A program made the translations under genes and the position numbers. The notes under the pieces were generated by a model. The model was not told the DNA's origin. It searched no databases and was given only the letters and a program-made list of their open reading frames with translations. Of a DNA stretch of 12,826 bases, positions 1-6,465 are shown in pieces (positions within the stretch are counted from its first letter, which is position 1; the number at the start of each line of letters is the position of its first letter). The stretch comes from a bacterium UBP1_UBA4771 (lineage in GTDB: Bacteria; Krumholzibacteriota; Krumholzibacteriia; Krumholzibacteriales; Krumholzibacteriaceae): the NCBI GenBank assembly GCA_002403295.1, contig DHHN01000010.1, positions 14,990 through 27,815 of the forward strand, written 5' to 3'.

Positions 1-59
1 CGGTGGAGAATCCACGCCGCCGTCCCGAGGTGTATCCGGTACCTCTGTAGCGCCCTCAT
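1..59 (-). CDS. N-terminus of unidentified leftward gene (partial)
   Basis: Nineteen codons are visible before the gene runs off the window edge: MRALQRYRIHLGTAAWILH. The start is supported by AGGAGG (65-70 on the complement) five bases before the ATG, and by a near-consensus promoter on the same strand about 90 bases upstream (150-179). A basic stretch followed by apolar residues could be the beginning of a signal peptide or membrane segment, but this is too short to judge. Codons such as AGG and CTA are less typical of the neighbouring genes, which lowers confidence slightly. No family can be assigned. It is divergent from the lipoprotein gene. Confidence 0.45.
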   Translation of the reverse strand, partial: MRALQRYRIHLGTAAWILH

Positions 60-79
60 CGATCCCTCCTCTATTGATT

Positions 80-113
80 GGACCGCGGGCCCCGGCGGGG
101 GAGCCCGCCGTCC
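80..113 (-). repeat. GC-rich hairpin in the leader of the leftward gene
   Basis: GGACCGCGGGC (80-90) pairs with GCCCGCCGTCC (103-113), 10 of 11 positions with one C-C mismatch, around a 12-base loop. It lies between the leftward promoter and the AGGAGG/ATG of the gene at 1-59, so it would be transcribed in that gene's 5' leader. There is no U-run after it, so it is not an evident terminator. A role in translation control or mRNA stability is speculative. Confidence 0.4.
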
Positions 114-149
114 TGAAGCACGCGTCGGAAAAAGCGCGAGTTTCGCGGG

Positions 150-179
150 AATATACCACGGCCGATTCGCGGCCGTCAA
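150..179 (-). promoter_or_regulatory. Sigma70-type promoter, leftward
   Basis: On the complementary strand TTGACG (174-179) is followed after 18 bases by TATATT (150-155). Both boxes match the housekeeping consensus at five of six positions, and the -10 stands out as an AT island in GC-rich sequence. The expected start is near 143, giving a leader of roughly 80 bases to the ATG at 59. It diverges from the lipoprotein promoter about 45 bases away. Confidence 0.65.
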
Positions 180-224
180 CTCTTAGTCGCGGTCGAGCCG
201 CAACGGTCGTATCGCGAAAAAGCA

Positions 225-252
225 TTGACAGTTCCGCGCTCGCGCGGATAGG
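225..252 (+). promoter_or_regulatory. Candidate promoter of the lipoprotein gene
   Basis: A perfect TTGACA (225-230) is followed 16 bases later by GATAGG (247-252), a poor -10 matching the consensus at three of six positions. The expected start near 259 would give a leader of about 75 bases before the ATG at 334. The -35 is convincing. The weak -10 suggests low or activator-assisted expression if this is the real promoter. Confidence 0.45.
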
Positions 253-333
253 TTCGCCTCGCGCGTGCATCGTGGCGGTGGTGATTCGGGTCGCGGGGCG
301 CAACGGTTCGAACCCTGTTCCAAGGAGGTACCC

Positions 334-852
334 ATGTCTCGTGCGAAAGCGCTCGTTCTCGCATCAGCGTTCCTTCTACTCGCCTCTCTCTTCTCCTGCT
401 CGGGCGAAGACGGCGCCACCGGGCCGAGAGGCCGGGACGGGAACGCCAACGTCGTCGTCTTCCAGTACGGGACGCGCACCACGACGTCGGGCAACATCAA
501 CTATACGTTCGAAGCCTCGCAGGGGTTCGTCGACTCGTCCCTCGTTCTCGCGTATTACAACCCGTCCACGGAGGCCCCGACGGCGTGGTATCCCGTGCCC
601 GGCCTCGGCTCAACGGGCGCGTACATGACCCGCAGCATGTGGTACCAAACCGGCACGGATCCCAGCACCTACATGTACAGGGCGTTCCTTCTGACGCCGA
701 GCGGCTCGGCGACCTATACGAGCTCGGTCACGTGGACGAAGTTCAAGATCATCCTCGTGCCCGCCTCCGAGATCATCCCGCTCGCATCGATCGGCCTGAT
801 CGACACGAACGACTACCGCGCGGTGCGCGACTACTTCGGGCTCGCCGAGTAG
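334..852 (+). CDS. Small secreted lipoprotein with collagen-like stub
   Basis: A 172-residue protein. The ATG at 334 is chosen because AAGGAGG lies at 322-328, five bases upstream, and because a signal peptide begins there; the frame is open further upstream but without support. Residues 1-21 form a basic start and hydrophobic core ending LASLFS, and Cys22 is a plausible lipidation site (lipobox LFSC, with an unusual Phe at -2). Directly after it come five collagen-like Gly-X-Y units (GED GAT GPR GRD GNA). Residues 40-172 are rich in Thr, Ser, Tyr and Trp and look like a beta-rich extracytoplasmic domain of no family I recognise. Lipoproteins with a short GXY linker after the cysteine occur in several Gram-negative groups; the linker probably holds the domain away from the membrane. 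The gene is monocistronic, ending in a strong terminator. Confidence 0.85.
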   Translation: MSRAKALVLASAFLLLASLFSCSGEDGATGPRGRDGNANVVVFQYGTRTTTSGNINYTFEASQGFVDSSLVLAYYNPSTEAPTAWYPVPGLGSTGAYMTRSMWYQTGTDPSTYMYRAFLLTPSGSATYTSSVTWTKFKIILVPASEIIPLASIGLIDTNDYRAVRDYFGLAE

Positions 853-877
853 CGGCTCGGGCGTTCGACGCAACGAA

Positions 878-910
878 AAGAAGCGAGGGGGCGAAACCCC
901 CTCGCTTCTT
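878..910. terminator. Bidirectional Rho-independent terminator
   Basis: A perfect 14-bp stem (878-891 with 897-910, starting AAGAAGCG) closes a CGAAA loop. The A/T outer end of the stem supplies U-rich flanks: CTTCTTATAT on the plus strand and CTTCTTTTCG on the minus strand. It sits between the stop of the lipoprotein gene and the stop of the helicase gene, which converge, so it probably ends both transcripts. Confidence 0.88.
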
Positions 911-919
911 ATATCCTCC

Positions 920-939
920 CGCCGGCGTACACGCCGGCG
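920..939. repeat. Short inverted repeat between convergent genes
   Basis: CGCCGGCGT and ACGCCGGCG form a perfect 9-bp stem around two bases. It lies 9 bp beyond the main terminator and has no U-run. It may back up the terminator or act as an mRNA 3'-end stabiliser. In GC-rich DNA short palindromes also arise by chance. Confidence 0.45.
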
Positions 940-957
940 TTTCTCGATGCGCGCCCG

Positions 958-974
958 CGACGGCGTCGCCGTCG
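958..974. repeat. Short inverted repeat just past the helicase stop
   Basis: CGACGGCG, one base, CGCCGTCG: a perfect 8-bp arm palindrome 15 bases beyond the mrfA-like stop codon. It is the third hairpin in about 100 bases between two convergent genes. No U-run follows on either strand, so it is not a classical terminator by itself. Confidence 0.4.
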
Positions 975-988
975 AATCGGGATGACTG

Positions 989-3427
989 CTATTTCGCCCG
1001 CGCCTTCTTGTGCAGCTCGGCCCGGAGCTTCCCCTGCAGCTCGAGCGGGAGCGGCTTTCCCCTCGGGCGCTCCGGGGGCGTCCCCTCGCCGGGGGCGCGC
1101 TCGACCGCGCGCGGCGTGTAGGGCCCGATCTCGAGAAGATGATGGAGCATGACGAGGGCCGCCTCCTTGTCGGGTATCATCCCCTTCCCTCCCGTTTCGG
1201 GATCGAGCTGCGAAAAGGGGGGGATCGGCGAGCCGACGCAGGAGGGGCAGCCGCGCGCGCACGTGCACGACGAGATGAGATCGAGCGCCGCTTTCATGAT
1301 CTCCTCGACGAGATCGTACGCCTTGAGCGAGAAACCGAGGCCGCCCGGGTATTTATCGTAGACGTAGACGGCGGGGCTGTCGGTCGAGCGCGAGTTCACC
1401 GTCGTCCCGACGTCGAGCGGGTCGCACATGACGAAGAGCGGCAGCACCTCGCGCAGCACGTTCGAGACGCCGAGGAGCCCCTCGCCGGGCGTGCGTCCGT
1501 GCCGGCGGACCTCCGCGAAGGTCTCGGGGGGCGGCACGATCCAGAGCCCGGCGGTCTCGAGCACCTGCGGCGGGAGGTCGCATTTGCCGTAGCCGATCGA
1601 GTCGCGGCTCCCGAACTTGATCTTCCGGAACATGAAGGTGAGCGAGGTCACCGAAACGTCGCCGAAGGAGACCTTCGCGATCCGCCACTCCCGCGACTTT
1701 TCCTCGCGATCGACCTTCACCTGCGTCTCGGTGATCGACTGCGTATAGTAATCGACGTTCGCCGGCTCGACGAAGGCGACCTTCTTCTCCGTGTCGAGCG
1801 TGTTCACGAAGTAGGTCTCCGCCTCGTGCAGGTAGATCGCCTGCGGATGGACCTGCTGGAAGGCGCTCGACTCGTCGATCGTGCCGATGACCGAGTTCCC
1901 CGCCTTCTCGTTCACGATCGTGTAGATGTTGGGTGATATGTTGCGCAGGTTGACGTCCGCGCTCGGATACCCCTTGCCGGTCCAGTAGTATTTGCCCCTC
2001 ACGAAGGCGATCTCGCGCTCGTCCTCGAGGAGCTCGAGGATAGAGGGCGCGTACTCGCCCGCGGCCTCGACCTCGCCCGCCTCGAGCGGGAGCTCGAAGG
2101 CCGCCGAGCGGAGCTGCGCCATGAGGATGTGCGGGTTTCCCGGATCGATGATGGCGTTCTCGGGAGATCTCCCGAAGAAGTACTCGGGGTGGCTCGCGAG
2201 GTACTGGTCGAGGGGCGTGTTGTACGGAATGAAGATCGTGATCGCCTCGTCCTTCCCGCGCCCCGCGCGACCCGCCTGCTGCCACGTCGAGGCGATGCTC
2301 CCCGGATAGCCGACGATGATCGAGGCGTGGAGCGCCCCGACGTCGATCCCGAGCTCGAGGGCGTTCGTGCTGATCACGGCCTTCAGGTCTCCGTCGAAGA
2401 GCCGCTTCTCGATCGCCCGGCGCTCCTCGGGGAGATAGCCGCCGCGGTAGGGATGCACCGAGTCCTTCATCGAGGAGCGGTGCTTGCCGAGCATCTCGCG
2501 GGCGTAACGCGTGATCACCTCGCTCACGACCCGCGCCCGCACGAAGGCGATCGTCTGGACGTCGTCGAGGACGAGCCGCGTGACGAGCTCCGCGGCCTCG
2601 ATGTTGGAGCTCCGCCGTTCCATCTCGCCGACGTCGATCGTCGGCGGGTTCCAGAAGAGGAACTGCTTGCGCCCGCGCGGCGAGCCGTCCTCGGCGACGA
2701 CCCGCACCGCGCGGCCGAGGAGCTTCTCCGCATGCTCGCCGGGGTTCGCGATCGTGGCGGACGAGGCGGCGATGACGGGACGCGCGCCGTAGTGCGCCGC
2801 GATCCGGTCGAGACGCCGCAGGACGTTCGCGACGTGCGATCCGAATACGCCCCGGTAGCTGTGGATCTCGTCGACGACGACGTACCGCAGGCGCGAGAGG
2901 AAGTTCGCCCATTTCGCGTGGTTCGGGAGGATACCCGAGTGGAGCATGTCGGGGTTCGTGAGGAGCACGCGCGCCTCGTCGCGCAGCTTCCGCCGCGATG
3001 AGGCCGGCGTGTCGCCGTCGTAGGTGCCCGCCCGGAACTCGATCCCCTTCGGCCCCATATACCGCTGCAGAACGCGCAGCTGGTCCTGCGCGAGCGCTTT
3101 CGTCGGGTAGAGGTAGAGAGCGCGCGCTTCGGGATCCTCGAGGAGGCTCGAGAGAACGGGGACGTTGTAGCAGAGCGTCTTGCCGCTCGCGGTCGAGGTG
3201 ACGACGACGGTGTCCTCGCCGCCGCGGAGCAGCTTCACCGCCTCGGCCTGATGGACGTAGAGCTTTTCGACGCCGGTATCCTTGAGGAGCCGCGCGAGTT
3301 TGGCGGGCAGCGGCGGCGAGAGCTCCGCGAAACGCGCGCTCCGCGCCGGGATCGTGTGCTTGTGCGCGATCTGCCCCGCGTAGAAATCCTCCGTCTGCAC
3401 GCGCTTCAGGAACTTCGTTACTTCCAA
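989..3427 (-). CDS. mrfA: DEAD/DEAH-box DNA helicase with DUF1998 Zn-cysteine domain, MrfA/YprA family
   Basis: An 812-residue cytoplasmic superfamily-2 helicase. RecA domain 1 shows a Q-like HQAEA (59-63), Walker A TSTASGKT (77-84), PTKALAQDQ (108-116), Walker B DEIH (186-189) and SAT (223-225). RecA domain 2 shows STNALELGIDVG (353-364) and QQAGRAGR (383-390). The C-terminal DUF1998 region carries the zinc-binding pattern CxCx3CxxC at 721, 723, 727 and 730. B. subtilis MrfA is a 3'-5' helicase acting with MrfB in UvrABC-independent repair of mitomycin C damage; the same role here is inferred from domain order and partner. The start is a TTG: it gives the usual N-terminus (MEVTKFLKRV), and AAAGGA (3435-3440) lies seven bases upstream, overlapping the stop of the upstream exonuclease gene, so translation is probably coupled. 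The last 45 residues are basic, Pro-rich and probably disordered. Confidence 0.9.
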   Translation of the reverse strand: MEVTKFLKRVQTEDFYAGQIAHKHTIPARSARFAELSPPLPAKLARLLKDTGVEKLYVHQAEAVKLLRGGEDTVVVTSTASGKTLCYNVPVLSSLLEDPEARALYLYPTKALAQDQLRVLQRYMGPKGIEFRAGTYDGDTPASSRRKLRDEARVLLTNPDMLHSGILPNHAKWANFLSRLRYVVVDEIHSYRGVFGSHVANVLRRLDRIAAHYGARPVIAASSATIANPGEHAEKLLGRAVRVVAEDGSPRGRKQFLFWNPPTIDVGEMERRSSNIEAAELVTRLVLDDVQTIAFVRARVVSEVITRYAREMLGKHRSSMKDSVHPYRGGYLPEERRAIEKRLFDGDLKAVISTNALELGIDVGALHASIIVGYPGSIASTWQQAGRAGRGKDEAITIFIPYNTPLDQYLASHPEYFFGRSPENAIIDPGNPHILMAQLRSAAFELPLEAGEVEAAGEYAPSILELLEDEREIAFVRGKYYWTGKGYPSADVNLRNISPNIYTIVNEKAGNSVIGTIDESSAFQQVHPQAIYLHEAETYFVNTLDTEKKVAFVEPANVDYYTQSITETQVKVDREEKSREWRIAKVSFGDVSVTSLTFMFRKIKFGSRDSIGYGKCDLPPQVLETAGLWIVPPPETFAEVRRHGRTPGEGLLGVSNVLREVLPLFVMCDPLDVGTTVNSRSTDSPAVYVYDKYPGGLGFSLKAYDLVEEIMKAALDLISSCTCARGCPSCVGSPIPPFSQLDPETGGKGMIPDKEAALVMLHHLLEIGPYTPRAVERAPGEGTPPERPRGKPLPLELQGKLRAELHKKARAK

Positions 3428-3439
3428 CGCCCCGTCCTT

Positions 3440-4279
3440 TCAGGATCGGCTCGACAGGAAGATCGTGACGAGCTGGAGCATGGTCACGAGGTCGAGCCTG
3501 TTGTGATGCAGGATGTTCGCGACGTCCTTCGCGTCCCCCGTGCGCACGAACTCGTGGTAGGCGCCGGGGATCTCGGCGCCGGGGATGTCTCCGATGCGCT
3601 TTCGCTTGCACAGGTGCAACTCGAGGGTCTGGAGCCGGTGGTTCGGCGTGCGCCCCGCGACGACGCCCCGGGCGACGTGAAGAAGATCGACGTGCACGGC
3701 GGGAGGCGCGAACGCGATCCGGTGCACCGTCGCCCGGTCCCGTATGTACGGCACGTCGAAGGATATCCCGTTGAACGTCACGAGCGCGTCGAACCGGCGC
3801 GAGAGACCGGCGAGATAGGAGAGAACCGCGGCCTCCTCCGAATAGTCGCGCGCGAAGAGCTGATCGACGACGAGGCTGGCGCCCGACGAGTACATGAGCC
3901 CGACGAGAAAGAGCGGCGCCGCGCCCCCGAGTCCCGTCGTCTCGATGTCGAGGTAAAACGCGCGCTCGGGAGGAACGTCTCTCAGCGCCCGAAGCGGCGC
4001 GAACGGCGGCGCGGGCGGGAAAAAGGCGCCGGCGAGCGCTTCGAGATACTCCCGATGAAACGCGGGGGCATCGGGCCAAATCGCCGGAGCGTCGGCCCTG
4101 ATCCGGTAGAACACCCCCCGCGCGCCGGCGGTTTCCTCGCCCGCCGCCGCGTCGGCGAGACGGACGGCGGCCGTTCGCGGACGGGGCGGGATCGCGCTTC
4201 TTCGCGCCGTGAACACTCCTTCGGCCCGCTTCTTGAGCTCCTCGAGCTCCCGTTTGAGATCGATGCGACGCTCCGACAC
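3440..4279 (-). CDS. mrfB: DEDDh 3'-5' exonuclease-like protein, MrfB/YprB family
   Basis: An RNase H-like exonuclease. With the GTG at 4279 as start it has 279 residues, and the DEDDh residues are in order: Asp111 and Glu113 (YLDIETTGL), Asp175 (NGISFDVPYI), then HxxxxD as His258 and Asp263 (HHNRLDL). The helicase gene begins 12 bp downstream. In B. subtilis MrfB is the metal-dependent exonuclease partner of MrfA, but there the helicase gene comes first; here the order is reversed. The start is uncertain. The frame stays open to an ATG at 4507, but that would lie inside the divergent M23 promoter, and the extra residues are low-complexity and Arg-rich. An ATG at 4351 has no ribosome site. 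The GTG leads straight into the amphipathic SERRIDLKRELEELKKR, typical of the family N-terminus, and has GGGA about 9 bases upstream. B. subtilis YprB is longer (about 410 residues), with an extra C-terminal region missing here. Confidence 0.82.
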   Translation of the reverse strand: MSERRIDLKRELEELKKRAEGVFTARRSAIPPRPRTAAVRLADAAAGEETAGARGVFYRIRADAPAIWPDAPAFHREYLEALAGAFFPPAPPFAPLRALRDVPPERAFYLDIETTGLGGAAPLFLVGLMYSSGASLVVDQLFARDYSEEAAVLSYLAGLSRRFDALVTFNGISFDVPYIRDRATVHRIAFAPPAVHVDLLHVARGVVAGRTPNHRLQTLELHLCKRKRIGDIPGAEIPGAYHEFVRTGDAKDVANILHHNRLDLVTMLQLVTIFLSSRS

Positions 4280-4487
4280 GACAACACATCCCGTCGCGGT
4301 CCGGCGACGAGGCGCCGCGGAACGCTCCGCCGCGTCGGGCTCCGGACGCATGAGCGAGGATAGCACGAACGCCGGCGAAAGAGAATCCGCTACCTCGGCG
4401 AAGGCGCCCCTCCCTCCATTCCTCTCGCGGCGGCGCTCGATCGGGGCCCGATTCTTGCAGAAAAGAACACGGGGGGCATGGTTTTTC

Positions 4488-4517
4488 TTGACGCCCGCGG
4501 GGGCCATCGGCTATTTT
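4488..4517 (+). promoter_or_regulatory. Sigma70-type promoter of the M23-queH operon
   Basis: TTGACG (4488-4493), an 18-base spacer, then TATTTT (4512-4517). The AT-rich stretch around 4480-4560 contrasts with the GC-rich surroundings. The transcript should start near 4524, leaving a leader of only about 15 bases before the ATG at 4539. No other gene lies between it and the M23 gene, and the 3-nt gap downstream implies that queH is co-transcribed. Confidence 0.7.
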
Positions 4518-4538
4518 ACGGAAAATTTGGGTAACGCC

Positions 4539-5870
4539 ATGCAACATGATAAATTAAAATCGATCGTGCTCCTCGTGGGATCGCTCGTTCTCCTCGTTCT
4601 CGTCGCCGCGAAGCCAGATTTTCTTCGCCCGGCGCTCCCCGGCACCGAGGATTCCCCGGGCGAAGCCGCGGCCGCGCTTCCGGACGCGTCCTCTCCGGCC
4701 CGCGCGGGAGTCGTCGCGGCGAAGATGTCCTTCTACGATCTCATGATCGAGTTCGGCTTCGACGCCCCTTCGATCCAGCTCATCGAGAAGGCCGTCCGCA
4801 ACGTGTACGATTTCCGGAAGATATACCCGGGACAGCGATACGAGGTATTCGCCGCCGAGGACGGCAGCGTCGAGAGCATGCGGTTCTCGGAGCGCGGCGA
4901 TGAGGCGTACATCGACATCAACTTGAGGGACGGCGCCGTCTCGGCCGAAAAGAAGGAGTACGAGTACGACCTGCGCCTGTGCCCCGCGGGCGGGACCATT
5001 TCGACGAGCCTCTTCGCGGCCCTCGACGCCGGCGGCATACCGCCCGAGCTCGGCCACAAGCTCGCCGATCTCTTCGCGTGGGACATCGATTTCCACAACG
5101 ACATGCGCCGCGGCGACTACTTCAGGATGATATACGAGGAAAAGACGCGCCGCGCCGACGGGATGAGAAAACTCGGCCGCATCGTCGCGGCGGAGTTTTA
5201 CGCGCGCGGCAAGAGCCACTGCGCCTTCATGTTCGACAACGGCGCGGGCGGATACGATTACTTCGACGAGAACGGAAAAGCGCTTCGCAAGCAGCTCCTG
5301 CGCGCGCCTCTCTCCTACACCCGCATCAGCTCGAACTTCAGCCACCGCCGCTTCCATCCCGTGCTCCATCACTACGCGCCCCACTACGGCATCGACTACG
5401 CGGCGCCCACGGGCACGCCGGTCATGGCGACGGGAAACGGCACCGTCATCGCGGCGGAGCGCAAGGGCGGAAACGGCAACTACGTCAAGGTCAAGCACCC
5501 GAACGGATACGTGACGTACTACCTGCATCTCTCGCGTTTCGGAAAAGGGATCCGCGCCGGCGCCCACGTCAACCAAGGGCAGGTCATCGGCTACGTCGGA
5601 TCGACGGGTTACGCGACGGGGCCGCACCTCGACTATCGCGTTCAGAAGAACGGCAAATTCGTGAATCCCCGCACGATATCGCTTCCGCCGGCCGATCCGG
5701 TCTCCCGTGCGAAGATGGCCTCCTTCATCGACATGCGCGACCGGCATCTCTCGCGGCTCTCGAACATCGCGACGGGCGGCGACGGCGAAGCGTTCGTCTC
5801 CGGCTCCGACCCCGGCGTCGGGGCGGATCCGGCGCGGAAGGAACCCGCCGCGCGCGGCGCCGCCCGCTGA
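4539..5870 (+). CDS. Membrane-anchored M23 (LytM-type) peptidoglycan endopeptidase, MepM-like
   Basis: A 443-residue envelope protein. Residues 7-24 are a hydrophobic N-terminal anchor. Residues 64-150 resemble the LysM/OapA-like region of MepM relatives (SFYDLMIEFGF, YPGQRYEVF), and 151-260 the substrate-blocking domain of the same group. The M23 domain spans 262-380, with HxxxD at His282/Asp286 (HYGIDYAAP), a catalytic-type His330 (YYLHLS) and GPHLDYRV at 361-368. In LytM-type enzymes the last motif is HLH, the second His binding zinc; here Asp365 replaces it. The enzyme should cleave peptide cross-links in the periplasm during wall growth. The ATG at 4539 fits the promoter and the anchor; only a weak GGG precedes it. 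The tail (385-443) is Ala/Gly/Pro-rich and probably disordered. It could be an inactive regulator if the Asp abolishes zinc binding. Confidence 0.85.
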   Translation: MQHDKLKSIVLLVGSLVLLVLVAAKPDFLRPALPGTEDSPGEAAAALPDASSPARAGVVAAKMSFYDLMIEFGFDAPSIQLIEKAVRNVYDFRKIYPGQRYEVFAAEDGSVESMRFSERGDEAYIDINLRDGAVSAEKKEYEYDLRLCPAGGTISTSLFAALDAGGIPPELGHKLADLFAWDIDFHNDMRRGDYFRMIYEEKTRRADGMRKLGRIVAAEFYARGKSHCAFMFDNGAGGYDYFDENGKALRKQLLRAPLSYTRISSNFSHRRFHPVLHHYAPHYGIDYAAPTGTPVMATGNGTVIAAERKGGNGNYVKVKHPNGYVTYYLHLSRFGKGIRAGAHVNQGQVIGYVGSTGYATGPHLDYRVQKNGKFVNPRTISLPPADPVSRAKMASFIDMRDRHLSRLSNIATGGDGEAFVSGSDPGVGADPARKEPAARGAAR

Positions 5871-5873
5871 GCC

Positions 5874-6446
5874 ATGAACCACGGACGATCGATCCTCGTC
5901 CACGCGTGCTGCGCCTCGTGCTCGTGCTACGTATTTCCGCATCTGGCGGCGACGTACGACGTCACGGCCTACTTCTACAACCCGAACATCCATCCCGAGC
6001 GGGAGTATCTCCTGCGGCTCGACGAGATGCGCCGCATCGCCGGAAGATGCGGCGTTCGGCTGATCGAGGGGGATTACCGCACGCTGCGCTGGTGGAAGGA
6101 AATCTGGCGTTACCGGCATCTGCCCGAGCGAAGCGAGCGCTGCTTCGCCTGCTACCGGCACCGGTTCGAGGTTTCGGCCCGGAAGGCGGCCGAGCTCGGC
6201 ATCCCTCTCTTCACGAGCACGCTGTCGGTGAGCCCGCACAAGGTCTTCGATCGCATCGCGGCGATCGGCGCCGAGGCGGGGCTCGCGTACGGCGCCGCGT
6301 TCCTTGCCGAGGATTTCAAGAAACGGGACGGATTCAGGAAGAGCGTCGAAGGCGCCCGGGAGCACGGCCTCACGCGGCAGGACTACTGCGGCTGTCTGAT
6401 GAGTCTCGAGGAGGCGAATCTCCGCCGCGCGGCGCGCGGCGGCTGA
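5874..6446 (+). CDS. queH: Epoxyqueuosine reductase QueH
   Basis: A 190-residue cytoplasmic enzyme of the former DUF208 family that makes queuosine by reducing epoxyqueuosine in tRNA, the non-cobalamin alternative to QueG. Family signatures are present: HACCASC at 10-16 (most relatives have HxCCAPC; Pro is Ser here), ERCFACYRHR at 88-97 with Cys90 and Cys93, TSTLSVSPHK at 114-123, FKKRDGFR at 148-155, and YCGC with Cys172 and Cys174. These cysteines bind the Fe-S cluster and catalytic metal in characterised members. The ATG is 3 nt after the stop of the M23 gene and has no Shine-Dalgarno of its own, so translation is probably coupled. No other queuosine gene is in the window. It converges on selD with a 10-base gap. 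Confidence 0.92.
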   Translation: MNHGRSILVHACCASCSCYVFPHLAATYDVTAYFYNPNIHPEREYLLRLDEMRRIAGRCGVRLIEGDYRTLRWWKEIWRYRHLPERSERCFACYRHRFEVSARKAAELGIPLFTSTLSVSPHKVFDRIAAIGAEAGLAYGAAFLAEDFKKRDGFRKSVEGAREHGLTRQDYCGCLMSLEEANLRRAARGG

Positions 6447-6465
6447 CCGGGCGGAATCACCCGCC
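6422..6465. repeat. Hairpins at the queH/selD convergence
   Basis: CCGCCGCG (6422-6429) and CGCGGCGG (6435-6442) form an 8-bp stem in the last codons of queH. GGCGG (6450-6454) and CCGCC (6461-6465) form a 5-bp stem across the gap. Neither has a U-run. They may impede read-through between the two convergent genes, but this could be chance in GC-rich codons. Confidence 0.3.

Noticed and set aside
1010..3001. Plus-strand open frames of about 300 codons antisense to the helicase
   Set aside because: Composition mirrors the helicase codons; there is no promoter or Shine-Dalgarno and no recognisable domain.
4357..4379. Possible -10 (TATCCT at 4357-4362, minus strand) for the nuclease gene
   Set aside because: No acceptable -35 at 16-18 bases; recorded only as a weak candidate for the undetected mrfB promoter.
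4280..4507. Long N-terminal extension of the nuclease to the ATG at 4507
   Set aside because: It would start inside the divergent promoter and add Arg/Ala-rich sequence without family resemblance. An ATG at 4351 remains possible but has no ribosome site.
1353..4547. Very long Arg-rich open frame (over 1000 codons) on the minus strand across the helicase and nuclease genes
   Set aside because: It is a frame-shifted shadow of two genes with clear family motifs; the product is Arg/Ala/Gly low-complexity, as expected from high GC at third positions.
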